Shown here: piece after piece, positions 23,457 to 36,254 of the stretch
Numbering within the stretch: the first letter of the stretch is position 1
Layout of the letters: each line of letters starts with the position of its first letter
Assembly: GCF_030272615.1 (NCBI RefSeq)
Contig: NC_081413.1
Span: 560,147,945-560,211,944 of the forward strand
DNA: 64,000 nt
Direction of reading: 5' to 3'
Origin: Cryptomeria japonica
Lineage: Eukaryota > Streptophyta > Pinopsida > Cupressales > Cupressaceae
Made by a program: the position numbers and the translations under genes
The notes under the pieces: model-generated
What the model saw: the letters and a program-made list of their open reading frames with translations, nothing else
Database searches by the model: none
Told to the model about the DNA's origin: nothing

Positions 23457-23495
23457 TCTACCTCAAGCAATTAAGCTCTTTTCCAAGAAACCAAA

Positions 23496-23507
23496 GCTTT
23501 GATACCA
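23496..23507 (-). other. primer-binding site, initiator tRNA-Met type
   Basis: Minus strand TGGTATCAAAGC, two bases after the LTR end AACA, the standard copia arrangement. Confidence 0.75.
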
Positions 23508-23509
23508 AT

Positions 23510-24431
23510 TGTTAAATATCCGGGCAACTGGGAGGTGGGGGGGTGAATCAGTTGACAACTTAAAATTTTTCTTCAATTCTTTCACACATCCAAAATAACC
23601 AACAAAATCAATTAATACAAATATAACATGAAAGCACATACACAAAAATGAACACCAAATATGACGTGGAAAACTCAAGGGAAAAATCATGAAGAATGTT
23701 AGTTCTCAATATATAACACTAGTTAAGGTGATTTTTACAAACAGTGGCTCACTGCTAGAATGCTCACTTTAGGTGGGCTCACTACCCAGAAGAGGCTCAC
23801 TACCAAAGGAAGAATAAAGAAAAAGAGAATCCACCACTGTGACACAAAATGCAATACCAAAACTACTCTTGGTGCATTCTTAACAAGAACACACTTCACA
23901 TATCATCAATCAGATTTTTCCTTTTTAGTCTTGCACATCTTCCATATATCATACATTCAAATCATCCACTTATTTATACTGTGTTTGGAAAACATAATCT
24001 TCTAAGTTAGCCAAGATAAAGATTTAAAATAGGTCAGTACTAAACATTCTGGTGGTGGGAAGGAATGAGAAGTAGACCATACCACAACACACATCAATAG
24101 TTAAATCAACACAATATATCCATCACAAATATTGGTCCCAAAACATGACTCACATGCTACACAAATATCATTACTCATCCTTGAATCCCAGACTTAATCC
24201 GAACCCAAAAAGCACTACTCAACATAGCAAAATAAGAATGGAACCAAGATACTCATGAATACAATCGATCAAAACAATATCTGCTAAACAAAGAAATTTA
24301 GATCACCATAATCACAAACAATTAACACTGAATATCAATTGTAGCATATCTTCCAGAGCACCAAAGATTTTGGGAACACATCTTTCAGATCACCAACTCT
24401 GATATGTTGACATCAATGATAACCATCAACA
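23510..24431 (-). repeat. 5' LTR of the minus-strand copia element
   Basis: On the minus strand it starts TGTTGATGGTTATCATTGAT at 24431 and ends TATTTAACA at 23510, just before the PBS: about 922 bp with TGTTG..AACA borders. The partner LTR is missing, so the outer border rests on the TG terminus and on the start of the telomere-like array a few bases beyond. Confidence 0.65.
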
Positions 24432-24444
24432 TCACATTTGCAAC

Positions 24445-26578
24445 ATTAGGTTTACAGTTAGGGCTCAAATAGGGTTAGGGTCAAGGTAAAATTAGGTTTT
24501 TGATTCAATAAGGGTTCAATTAGGGTTAGATTTAAAGTTAGCTTTCAATGAGGGTTAGGACTATGGTCAGGGTTTAATTATGGTAAGCATTAGTGTTAGG
24601 GTTCAATTAGATTTACAATTCAATAAAGGGTTCAACGTTAGGATAATCATGTTCAATTAGGGTTAGGGTTAGAGCTCAACTATGATAAGGGTTCACTTAG
24701 ATTTAGGGTTAAGGTTCACTTAGGATTAGGGTTAGGGTTCAAATAGGGTTAGAGTAAGGATTAAGGTTATGGTTCAATTTGGATTATGGTTAGGGTTAAC
24801 ATTATATGATAAAGGTTTGCATTTAGGTTAGGGTTTAGATTCAAATACAATTAAGGTTAGGGTTCTATTAAGGTAAGGATTCAATTAAGATTTAATTAGG
24901 GTTAGGGTTAGACTTTAATTAGGGCAAGGGTTAAATTTAGGGTTAGGCTTAAAATTTAATTAAGGTTAATCTTAGGGATTAATTAAGGTTAAGATTAGAG
25001 TTAATGCAGGGTTAGTGTTTTTCTTTAATAAAAGTTAGGGATAATGCTTAATTAGGGTTATAAGTTAATTGGGATTAAGATTAGAGTTTAGTAGGGGTGA
25101 ACATTTACTTAGGGTAAGGGTGAGGGTTGGTATAATAATTAGGGCTAGGTTTCAATCAAGATTAAATTTCAATTAGTGTTGCTATAAAGGTTAGGGTATA
25201 ATTAGAGTTAAAATTAGGTTTAATTAGGGTTAAAATTAGGTTTAATTAGGGTTACAATTTTGTTAATTAAAATTTAATTAGGATTACTACTTAATAAAGA
25301 TTAATATTGGGGCTTAAATAAGTTAAATTATTCACTCAGGGTTATGTTTAGGATCTAATTAGGGCAAGGGTTAGTGGTAGGGTTGATATAGGATAAGGGG
25401 TTGATAAGGTTAGGATTTAACTAGGATTATTGTTCGGGTTGGAGTTTAATACATATAAGGATTAGCATAAGAGTTAGCATTAATGTTTAATTAGGATTAT
25501 TAAAGTTAGAGCAATAAAGAAAAGTGTTTAATTAAGGTTAGGGTACGATAAATTTTTGGATTAGGGTTAGGGTTGGGGTTCAAATAAGGTTAAGGTCAAA
25601 GTTCAATTAGGGTTTGATAAGGGTTACAATTAAGGTTAGGGTTAGTGTTTAATTAAGGTAAATGTGAGTGTTATGATTAGGTTTAGGGCTATGTTCAAGT
25701 TAAAATTAATTAGAGTTCACTTAAGGTAATGGTTCATTGAGTGTTAGGGTTATATGAAAATGATTGGGGTTAGGGTTAGGGTAGGGTTAGGATTAGGGGC
25801 ATGGTTCATTTTCTTTTATCAAGGTTAGGGTTAGAACTATATGATAAAGTTTGGGGTTAATGTTAGGGTTGAGATCCAAATAGGCTTAAGGTTAGGGTTG
25901 AATTAGGGTTAACATATAATTAAGATTTAATTAGGGTAAAGGTTAGGGTTACTCTTCAATTAGGATAAGGGTTTCTTTTAGGGTTAGGATTATTTAAATT
26001 AGTGTCATAATTTATTTAGGGTTTAGAGTTAGGAATAGTGTTCAATCAAGCCTAATGTTAAATTAAAATTAGGGCAAGGTTATGGTTTAATTAGGGTTAG
26101 AGTTTAATTGGGGATAGGGTTTAGATTCGAGAAAGGTTATGCATAGAGTTCAATTAGGGTTATGATTTAATTAATAATAGGGTTAGAATTTAATAAGGGT
26201 AAATGTTCATTAAGGGTTAGGGTTATGGTTTAAGTTTGGTTAGGGTTAGGATTTAATTTTCTTTAGAGTTAGGTTTAAATTTGGGTTAGGGTTATATGAT
26301 AAAGCTTTAGATTATGGTTGAGATTTATATAAAGCTTTAGGTTAGAGTTGGGATTGAGATTCAATTAGTGTTAGGGTTACAACTAGAATAGATTTACATT
26401 TCAATTAGATTTTAGGGTCAAGATCTAATTATATAGTTAGGGTATATAATTAAGGATAAGACTAGGGTTAGGGATAAAATAGTGTTGGGACCAAGGTTCA
26501 ATTAAGATTAGGGTTCAATTGGGGTTAGTGTTAAAGTTCAATTAGCATAATCATTCACAAAGGGTTAGGTTTAGTGTT
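24445..26578 (+). repeat. degenerate telomere-like array, TTAGGG orientation
   Basis: About 2.1 kb dominated by TTAGGGTT, CAATTAGGG and AATTAGGGTTAGGG words in one orientation, with frequent substitutions and indels. Perfect tandem runs are short (for example near 25765). The unit is the 6-mer TTAGGG, not the usual plant 7-mer TTTAGGG. Confidence 0.9.
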
Positions 26579-27712
26579 CATCAAATTCTAAGTCTAATCC
26601 TAACCCTAAATTTAACTCTAACTCTAACCATAACACCAACACTAACCCTAACCCTAACCCTAACCCTAACCCTCACCCTAACCTTAATCAAGCCCTAAAA
26701 CTAACTATAATTCTAATTGCAACTATAATTATAACCCTAGCACTAGCGCTATTTCTAACTCTAACACTAAATCTAAATCTAAATCTAACTCTAAACCTAA
26801 TCAAAACTTTAAATTAATCTATAACACTAACCCTAACCCTAACCCTAATTCATTTAATATATCTCAAATTCTAACACAAATCCTAGCCCTAATTCTAACT
26901 TTAACTATAATCCTTACCGTAACCTTAACCCTAATTGTAATCTTGACCGTAAAACTAACCATAATTCTAACTGTAATCTTGACCATAAAACTAACCATAA
27001 TTCTATCTCTAACTATAGCCCTAACCTTAGACTTAATTAGAATGTGAACCCTAAACATGATCCTAACTATAACCATAATCGTAACCCTAACCCTAACCCT
27101 AACCCTGATTCTATTTCTAATAGTAATCCAAATCTTAATCCTAATTATTTCACTAACCCTATCCCTAATCATAACCCTAATGTAATATGTAATCATAACC
27201 ATAACCTTACTTAAATAACTCTAACCATAGTTTTAATGCTATCCCTAATTTTATCTCCAATCGTAACCCCATTTCAATCTCTAATTCTAGCTGAAACCCT
27301 AATCCTAATCATAACCCTATCACTATGCCTAGTTCCATTTCTAACCCTAGTCCTTCATAAATCTTAACCCTAACTGTAATCATACTCATAACTTTATTTC
27401 TATCTCTAACCCTAATCCTAATCAATCCATAATATTAACCCAAGCCCTAATCCTAATCCTAGACCTGGCCCTGATTTTATCTCTAGTTTTAACCCCAACC
27501 CTAACTATTTTTCTATCTCTGATTATAACACAAACCCTAACACTAAACATAACCCTACCACTAACCCTAATCCTATCTCTAACCCTGATATATCCCTAAT
27601 CTCAACCCTAAACCTAATACTAACACTAAACTTAACCCTAACCCTAACCCTAACCCTAACCCTAACCCTAACCCTAACCCTAACCCTGACCCTGACCCTA
27701 ATTAATTTAATG
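26579..27712 (-). repeat. degenerate telomere-like array, CCCTAA orientation
   Basis: About 1.1 kb in the opposite orientation, with perfect CCCTAA runs at about 26643-26672 and 27632-27687 (the latter nine or more units). A 112-codon minus-strand frame here (Arg/Ile/Val-rich) is a by-product of the repeat. Confidence 0.9.
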
Positions 27713-28390
27713 CTTTAAATGTTGCACTATGAATACTGCTAGCATATATATTAATAATATAAAATACTCTGAGAGATATTCTTCTCAAGGCACCTTTTTG
27801 TAATTAAAATTTCACATTAAATCTGAATATGCACCTTAAGAAGGATATCTCTCACTTTATTTTACACATATTATTAATTCATAATAAGAGTATAAATTTT
27901 GGCCTCCATCATTAATCAACTTTGAGAGTGTATTACAAATTCTTATCTAGATATATTAACAAAATCAAATGGCAAAGAGGAACATTTAATGATTTCATTT
28001 ACCAAGCTCTCACCAATCATACCTCATGATTTGTTTCACCATGTCCATTATCAGGAACCATTTGTCTTCATTCATTATCTAGATTAAATTATTTCATTTG
28101 ATCTTTTTTTTTATCTATACCTTTTCTTCTAGGTTAAATGTCTAGATCTACTTGACATTTTTTTGTAGTCTAATTTCCAATGCATTGTTTTATTCACTAT
28201 ACAATTACATAATTGTCATTACATCCTTTAGGAGGAATATCATCTACATATTTGTATTTATCATAATCTTCCAAACCTCTATTGTGTTTTACCCTTTGGC
28301 TTTGTTGTCTATCCCCTCAATTTCTCGTAGGCATAAAGAGAAAAATCCCATTATGCATTGTACCAATTGCTTCCTCCATCCTTAAGAGCT
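27713..28390. other. AT-rich sequence, no gene seen
   Basis: No domain, repeat or boundary recognised. It lies downstream of the LINE relic in the relic's orientation and may be the remains of the same element. Confidence 0.45.
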
Positions 28391-29265
28391 ACTAGGAGCC
28401 ACCAAAATTGGTAGGTCAAACTTCCATATACTATTTTATAGGTACAACTTCATTTTCATTATTTGGTTCCATCTCCATTTCATGGAAAAATTGAGCAACT
28501 TTAATATCTTCCTTTTCCTTTTCCTGATTAAGTTGTACTTCTATTTTTCTTTCTCAATTTGAATAACCCACATATTTTTTATTTTGCTAAAAAAATTCTA
28601 CAAGGTTTTCTTCTTATTGCAATTATATTTCACCCTCATTAGTCAAGATTTGTTGATATGACCATAAGCTTTACATTTATAATAAAATATATCTAAGCTT
28701 TCCATAAATTTAGTAATGCCAAACTCCTATATCAAAAATTAAAATAAGGTATTGTGGGAGATCTATGTTTTCTTAAATCTAAATATTAATCCTTATTTAA
28801 GTGTTCCGAAAGCCTCTTTTACTGGTGAGTCATATTTATTAATAAAAGATCCTAAATTATTCCCAAATTTTCTTAAAAAATCCAAATCCCAATAATCTTT
28901 TGGAAAATTCAACAATCTTACCCAAATTGGAAAAATGTTTCAATTTCGTTAGAATAAGGATCAAATTTTAGTTTCCATTATTGTAAAGGTAATCTTGAAT
29001 CAATTAAAAACCATGCCTTTTCCTATAGAATCCTATTTGCATTATCTTCATTACGTAATTTGACAATGAAAACCCTTAAGCCAACAATTAACTTCTTCAA
29101 CATAACCCTAATTTTTATTAATCCAATCTATGATAATAGGTTATGAATGTATAACATTCTAGAAATTTTCAATTCGAACCTCGGATCTTAGATATTCAAT
29201 CTTTTCCTTCAATGGAAGGTCCTGAAGCTCTATTGATGGGCTTGGCATATCAATGTCCCCCCAAG
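28391..29265 (-). pseudogene. LINE (L1-type) ORF1 relic: DUF4283 and zinc knuckle
   Basis: Minus-strand translation gives, in order, LPLKEKIEYLRSEV near 29210, a segment with NRIL.EKAWFL.DSRLPLQ near 29030, KLKFDPYSNEIETF, then LLNFPKDYWDLDFLRKFGNN with LGSF near 28900, and FYYKCKAYGHI near 28660, followed by an acidic tail. This is the DUF4283 order seen in plant L1 ORF1 proteins, where PIWVRL..LP.EYW and GN.LG.FI precede a CX2CX4HX4C knuckle. Many stops and shifts show long decay. Endonuclease and RT are not found nearby. Confidence 0.7.
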
Positions 29266-30162
29266 GATGGATACAACAAAGGTTTACTTTATTTACATAA
29301 AAATATTTAGCTATAGTCTATTATTAAATAGTATTTAAAATATTAGAATAGTGCATAAACATTGTACAACAAATTGAAGTTTGGTCATCACTTTAGGAAT
29401 TGGTTCTACAAAATGTGTTGCAATTGGAACAAGTTAAATTATTTAGAATTACTGTTTTTGTGGTCCATTTAAAAATTAGACACCAATAATAGAATTAGTT
29501 ATCCATCATTAAGATTCATTTTTTAAAATAAGGGTATAATAAAATACAAACCAACAATGTTTTTGCATAACAAAAGTGGTATAACATAGCACATAAAATA
29601 CCAACATGCCAAAGGTGTTACTTGCAACCTATAGTAACACACTTGGCACACATGCTAAAAACACAAATATAATGAAACCTAGTTTACATTCTTCTTATCT
29701 CTACTAAACCGTCCTTCATGTTTGAATAGTTTATGAGAAACATAAATAGTAAAACATCAATTTTGAGTTTTTCAAAGAAATTAATTATAAGTCAAACTTC
29801 AAGATACATCATAGACTTGAAACTTAGTTCTAAGTCCCAAATCCATATATATGTATGCATGTATGTATGGTATGGTATAGTATTTTTTTGGAAACAAAAT
29901 TAGAGGTTTTAAATAACCTAATAAACATGACTTAATTAAACTTGTCTCGATTTGGTTAACAATTCATCAGTGCAACTCAATTTTATTCACCATCTTTTAT
30001 GAGTTATAATAATATATCCATGTGAGTAAAATATAGTCTTTCGATGAGATTTTTGGGAAATAAATGTGTGAAAAATGAAACACACATATCCATATTACAT
30101 TATGACCTTCTATTACAAAACTTTGGCCATAGTAATACAATTTGTTGCTTACACTGTTAGCT
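29266..30162. other. AT-rich sequence, no gene seen
   Basis: No recognisable protein, repeat unit or LTR border up to the copia target site at 30163. Confidence 0.45.
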
Positions 30163-30167
30163 CACTA

Positions 30168-33100
30168 TGTTGGCATTGAGTTGTCATTGATGTCAACCAA
30201 TATTGTAGGCTACCGGTATGGTATGTTAATATGGTATGAAGAAGATTGAACTGACATAAGGAAGATTAACATGAAGGCTTGTCAACCAGTATGGTGGAAG
30301 ACAAAACCAGTATGAAGGTGTGGAAGACAAGTAGGTATTGAGACTGTCAGTGACATCACCGGTAAGAGGTGATATGAAGTTGTGTGTTGGCATGACAAGT
30401 TGTAACCGATATGTAGATTGGTTGTTTGTTTGTGTTAATATCTATGATTAAGAGGCAAAGTGTCAAAGAGATCACAAACCACCGGAGGTGGAGTTGAGCT
30501 ACTGGTGTAGTGTATGTTGTCGGATAGTAGCAACAAAAGGTTTTACCAGTAAGGGTTTGTGCCAGTATGCGGATTTGTTGAATGAGCATGAACCGACTCA
30601 ATGTCGGTGGGTCGATTGTCGATGTGTTTGACAGGTGGATGCCAGTTGGCAAAAAGGAAGAGATTGGTGTTTGCATAGATAAGGCGTGGTAGGTGTGACA
30701 GGTTGACCTTTAATGTGATTGGAAAATTCATGGATTGATTGTAGGTGCTTGCAACTCGAAGCAGATTGAAGGAGCAGCTAGGTAAGTTGATCAAGGAAGA
30801 AAGATTCGATCTTTTTGCTCACTTGTCAAAGAAAACAACTAAGACATTTATGGCATTTGACAGATGTAGGTTGACAGATAGGGCTGTGTTTGCTAAACAT
30901 AGCAAACGTGTATCAGAATCCACAAGAATGGAAGAGTTTGATTGATTTGTTGCAGGATGTTTGGATATAGATCGAAGCAGGTGAAGCAAATCATCAAACC
31001 ATTTATGGCGTTGAACAAAAGATGAGCCGATAGATTGAATGCAGATTACTAAATATGGAAGGTGTGCATTGGAAAACATGATGTTGGAAGTGATGTACCA
31101 ATGATCATCTCTGAGACATGATTTGAGGAGATTTGATTGGATATGGTATGACTAGTTGGTCGAAGAAGAAAACCTAGTCGCTCTCTATTTGAATTGATTC
31201 TTGGAAGGAAAGCCTCAGGTTAAATATGACAAACTAAGATAGATAGGGTTGCTACTGAAGGGTGAAGGAGAGTGAAATTGTTGTCTAAGTGTTGAAGAGA
31301 TAAGCACTTGAAGTGTTTGTGAGTGAAGATTGTGATGCAGAGATTCTTGGAGTTTCTCTAAACACCTACTTGTCTTTCTTGTTCTTTGTTCTCACTCCCA
31401 ACCTACTAAATACTCAAGCCCATCCAATGGAACTTGGTAAGGGTTTTTATATTTAGACCTCCAAGGTCTAATCCACTTTATCTTGCCTCCAAGGTATAGC
31501 CTCAAGTTTTTTACACAACTTTTCCTATTGAGGATTCTACCTCAATCCCTATCTTCACTCCTAAGTGCTCCAACAACCCCTGCAAAGGATCCCACTTCAC
31601 AAACTTGTTTCAAGAGTGAAACATGAGGTTAAATAATGGTTTTTGTGTCTTCAACTAGTTTGGTCACCTTCAAACCCATTGCCAAGCTGTCTCAGCCTTA
31701 CTTTGTCTCTACCGGGCTCCAAATAGGCCTAATGTAATTAGCCCTCCTATGACGGGTTTTCAGAGCTTAGTTTGAAATATTCCCACACAAGGCCACAAAT
31801 AAATTACAGATTTGAGTACCCTTTTCAGAGTTACAAACAATATTACAAAATACCATCTGGGTTCTCTGACATATGGGGTAACCAAAACTGTCCTATTTTA
31901 AAGGGTTTTAGGCCTACTTGGGTGACTTGGAAAGATGGCTTTGGAAAGATTCACCAGTAAAAAAATATGTCAAAACTAATCATAAATTATTTAAGGGCAC
32001 TCACAGGGGTATCCAACCATGTGTCAACTTTTCTTCTACCAATCCACATGTGCTATGAAATCACACATCTTCTGCTATCCTAGACTCACCAACTCCTAGC
32101 TGTGAGCCTAGGGTATCATTGTAGCTCCTCCACAAAGGCCTGCAAAATAAAACACCCTAATCTAAACATATTTATAGACCCTAACCTATAATTCCACATG
32201 ATTCCAACTGGTGCCATCAATGGATGCTTAGGTTAGAGCCATTTTTCCCTTAAACCCTACTTTACAAGGGTTTTGCACCTAGTCACAGAGAATGGTTCTA
32301 ATCTCTGCAACCAGACACAACCAAGCTTGGATATATACCTTGTTGGAAAGTAGATTAATCAAAATCTCATTCTTTGTAATGAAGATTCTTCTTACAAGTC
32401 TATACTGGACCATACAATGCAACAAAAACAAGGGAAACAATTAAAAACGGTGTAAAACAAAGCTTTTCCTTGCAAACAAAACTTGCTTTTGCATTCTAAA
32501 TCCTCCAACCTGTAAAATGACATTGTTTTTGGCTTATATCTTCATGATTCAGTTGGTTGAACCAACTTTCACCACCAAACAACAAAAAATGAAACTTTTT
32601 GCCAAAATTGCAAATGTTGCTTAGCAACTTTAGATCTTTTCCTCCTAAGAATACAACTTTGCACTCAAGTGCATTCCAAGGTTCAAAAAGTCCCTTAATT
32701 CATCCTAAGAGACCTAAAACAATACATGACACCCTATTACATGATGAATCTGATTTAGAGTAGTGCTCCTGTGATCAACATCAACATTACATCTTCTAGG
32801 ATATTAGCATCCTGAACACAACAAAAGCTTGGACAACTCAACCATGGCTTCATCGAGTCCTAAATGGTTGGTACATTTATTGCAACTTGAAATACAACAC
32901 AAAAAACTTAGAACAAAGAAAAAAAAACATTGCATGGAGTAGTAGGTGCCCTACACTAGATAGTAGCAGTAAGGAGAAGCAAGGTAAACCGATGTAAGGA
33001 ACAAACTGACAAAGTGAGCATAGAATGCAGAGGTGACAGACCGGAAGAAGCAGTACCTGATAGAGAGTGACCAAATGTGAGTTGAATTTAGTAGAACGGA

Positions 33101-33405
33101 GGGAGAGAAGATTTAGCAGAGATAGAACCAATAGAAAGGCCAAGTTGAAGTGTGTATTGAGTTAACACAAATCGATAAGATAGAAACTGATAGTGCAAAT
33201 CTTTGACGGGTTGCAAAACTACATTTGTAGTAGGGATCTCAGTTGTGTATCTGAGTTTTCATATTGTTTTCACTGAGTAGGTGCTTAGTGCAGGGTTTGT
33301 AGCTCCTTTAGGTTGTAGCCTATAAACTGTGTCGGGGTTGGTGCTCCTTTGATTTGGTGCTCCTTGGGTTAGTGCCCTAAAATTTGTAATTAGATCTTTT
33401 CATTG
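30168..33405 (+). repeat. 5' LTR of copia element, first part (with 1.6 kb insert)
   Basis: Collinear with 58224 to about 59795 of the 3' LTR except for an insert at 31334-32958. Stops at CATTG, the target of the large gypsy insertion; the LTR resumes at 52119. A ~33-bp TTGGTGCTCC-type segment near 33340-33370 is missing from the 3' LTR. Confidence 0.9.
31334..32958. mobile_element. unclassified 1.6 kb insertion in the copia 5' LTR
   Basis: Present in the 5' LTR and absent from the same place in the 3' LTR (near 59382). Bordered by GATTGT (31328) and GATAGT (32959), an imperfect 6-bp duplication. It begins GATGCAGAGATTCTTGG and ends ...GGTGCCCTACACTA, with a small GTAGG/CCTAC hairpin near the right end. 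No long terminal repeats or coding domain seen. Confidence 0.7.
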
Positions 33406-35754
33406 TGTTAGCGAACAAATTTTGCCTTTCTTTAAATTAATGAATTTTTCACTTCGTCGCCTTCTTTTAAAGGCAAAAGTTCACTATATAGTTGGGTAAG
33501 TGTAACATATACTACTTCCCTCTGAATTTTTTGATAGGTACATCTCCCTTCATTAGTTATTCAAGGAATAATCTATTTTATTTTCAACTGGTATGCTTTT
33601 AACCTGAAAGAACATAAGGCTACCTACCTCATTCTTAGATGAGAGGCTAATGATCTACACATATTTCAAGGAAAAATATGTTTTTCTTAATGCTTCAATA
33701 CGAGAAATAGAAGTGGCTGAAACAAAGTTCAAAACACCGGTTTTACAATTCATAAAAATAGATAAGAGAGAGGAAATCTCCTTTCAAAACACAAATCTTT
33801 TAAACATTCACAAGAAGGAATCTCAGAAAAATAATAATATTTTGCACTGGAAAGGTGATCACTATCATTTGATTAGATCAACATATGCAAAGATATATCA
33901 CTTCACAGATTCAAAACTCAAAGGTTTTTCTTTCTCACAAAACAGTATGATTATATATATATATATATATATATAAAATCTTATGTAACAAAGACACAAT
34001 CAATACATCTATAAAACCCTTTTCAATTCCAGATCTTTAAAGTCTGATGACTTCCTTCAACAAAACAACACTTTTTAAATCAAATAGAAACTAAGTAAAA
34101 AGTAACAAAATTCTAACCAAAATCTAACCCTTATCTCATCCATCTTAGTCTAATTTATAGTTTTTAGAACAGAGAAGGTCTCCCTGAAAACCTGACCTCC
34201 TCTAAATCAATTATGAAACTAACAAAGTATAATTGGGATAGATGTCCCGAAGTCTTTTGCATAAACATGAAAGATACATAAAAACAGGGCCTTGATCAAC
34301 GCGTTATGTTGCTTTCCCATCATCATCTTCTTCTTTGCTTTCCTAGGCGTTGTGGGCAGTTGCGAGTTCCTGGATTATTGATTGGTTCAGAACCTTCATA
34401 GCATTGAGTTTTGCCTTGGCCACTTCTTTGTTCCATCTATGCTTCACCATCTTTTTGGCATGCTTCGGTAACTGATCGTTACCGATAAATGTCATGGACT
34501 CGATCCGAGCAACCCGTGTTATATCCTCAGGAGTGAAATTGCCCTTGGCTTTGATTTTCTCCATGTATATCCTAAAAACTTTTATCAAATCCTACGTGTT
34601 CAGCCCGCAAATCCCCAACTGCCAGTCATGGTCAGGATTAACCACCTTGTTGTCATTAACTAAATTGCATTGGAGGTCTTGGAGTTCATACACAAAAGTC
34701 TTAGCATTGGAGATTATAGATTTGAAGGTAAGCACTCGCCACATTATGGTCTTCTTCAGCACGAAGAGTTGACATTCATCTGTTATCAGCTTGATGGAAT
34801 GTTCTGTCAAAAACTTGGTAGCTCCGTATTCTTCTATTTTAGTGAACATAGGCAAGACATTCTCCCATTTGTGTTCCTCTTTCTCCCATGGCGAAACCTA
34901 GTTTGAATGTCTGCAATGAGGCTCTGCATCTCATCACATAATTTGTGGGAGTTCATGATATACTTTTCTCCATCTCTAATTCCTCCTTCAATCCATCTTT
35001 CAACAGCCTTTGCAATGCTTTTAGCTCGTTGAACCTAACTCATTAGCTTTTTATTCTCTGGTGAAGTAGGACCAAAGCTCTCTGTAGCATAAGATATGGG
35101 AATTGATCCAAAGAAACCGATGTTCTCAATGAACTGAGCAAGGATGCTTATATGCCGCTTTAGCTCTCTCTTTTCCCACCCGTCTTTCTCTGACCTGGTG
35201 AGCATTTTCTTTGCGGATACCTAGAAGAAATGGTTATCTGAATCTCTACTCATGTTTCCCAATTCCACCTTAGTGACCTCAAAATCTTCTGCGCTGATTT
35301 CCTTGTCCTCTTCCTTGGGCTTGTATGAGGCAATCTCGGCAACCCACTTTCCGGTCCCTTCATCACTATCCAGTCGAGCAGTTGTTTTGAACCTTTTTGG
35401 CTTGGGGCCCTTCTCTGTGTACTTAACGACCATATCTTGAATTGGAATAGTCACGGGAATGGAACTCCATAATCTATTCACCGAAGTGGTTAGCCACTTA
35501 GGGGTTGTCCTGGAACTAGTTGCTCCTTTGATCATTTTGGAGGGTGGTGTCATAGCTACGGTAACCGCATGGGAATCTAGGGCATTAGCAATGTCATTGT
35601 CCAGATCTTCAACCTCAAATATCTGAGCTTCAAGAATCTTATCCTTCACCTCTATATCCTTAGCTTGATCCATCCTTCTTTGAGCAGCACTTCGTGACCG
35701 GGTATGTCGAGGAGTGGAGAAATCAAAAGCTGGATTAGACTTGTGCCTAACCTG
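33406..35754 (-). repeat. LTR copy A, truncated (2.35 kb)
   Basis: Collinear with the left 2.4 kb of LTR B and C, then breaks after CTTGTGCCTAACCTG, where B and C continue AGGTAGC. Contains a (TA)n run at 33951-33975 that is only TATATATAGATATA in B and C. Confidence 0.92.
34304..35754 (-). pseudogene. LTR-encoded protein of unknown function, copy A (C-terminal half)
   Basis: Matches the C-terminal ~480 codons of the frame described for LTR B (37141-40237). It opens in the arginine-rich RSRSAAQRRMDQ region and ends in an acidic EEDDDGKAT followed by TAA at 34304. Copy C ends the same way, which fixes the original stop. Interruptions differ from those in copies B and C. Confidence 0.7.
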
Positions 35755-35770
35755 GAGAAATCTAGGGCAT

Positions 35771-36254
35771 TTTGAGCTCTGAGGACAAGAGGTCCGACTG
35801 CGGCACCCATGGTTGTGCCATAATGAAAACAGGGAAAATAGTTACAAGGGGAGGAGCTTGAACTCTAGTAAGCATTAGTGCCTAGCAATGGCTTGAAGAG
35901 GAAGGTATAGGAGTGGTCCTGGTAGGAGAGGAAGGCCTACTTTTAGCGTTTCTTTTGGGAGTGAAATTTGTGGCAAATGATAACCCTTGCAATTCCTCAA
36001 AATAATTATCAATTACTCCCTCTCTCCATTGTGATTTGTTATAAGGACGAGAATCCAGTGTTGTCACCCCTAGGGTTCTTAAGATCTCAAAGAAAAACTT
36101 TCAACCTCAGCGATGTTCCTAAGTTATGGAAATTTGTCTCAAACAAAGCAAAACTATGGATATTGTTGACTATGAGTTCAATTCTATCATGCCCGTGGTA
36201 TGCTGGTCTATTGAATGTTTGACTTATTTCTCCCTAGCAGAGTCGCCAAAAATC
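35771..36254 (-). pseudogene. second copy of the gypsy leader and gag start
   Basis: Closely matches 46813-47300: it contains the gag start codon region at about 35811, the leader, and the PBS next to LTR B (TGGCGACTCTGCTAGGGA in sense). It proves that LTR B was also a 5' LTR of an adjacent tandem copy, now deleted. Confidence 0.9.

Larger units (their letters stand above)
19575..24431 (-). mobile_element. Ty1/copia element, minus strand, 5' LTR to early RT
   Basis: In element order: LTR 24431-23510, PBS 23507-23496, gag from about 23456, protease region, integrase, and the first part of RT, which ends at EQPKG next to 19575. RT core, RNase H and the second LTR are gone. A ~1 kb TIR insert interrupts gag (21929-22976). 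The element abuts the telomere-like array on its LTR side. Confidence 0.88.

Noticed and set aside
26864-27202. 112-codon minus-strand frame, Arg/Ile/Val-rich
   Set aside because: It is the translation of the CCCTAA-type repeat and has no independent coding features.
32930-32958. Helitron 3' end (hairpin then CTAG)
   Set aside because: The hairpin is almost adjacent to CTAG rather than ~10 bases away, the left end does not begin with TC, and flanks suggest a duplication.
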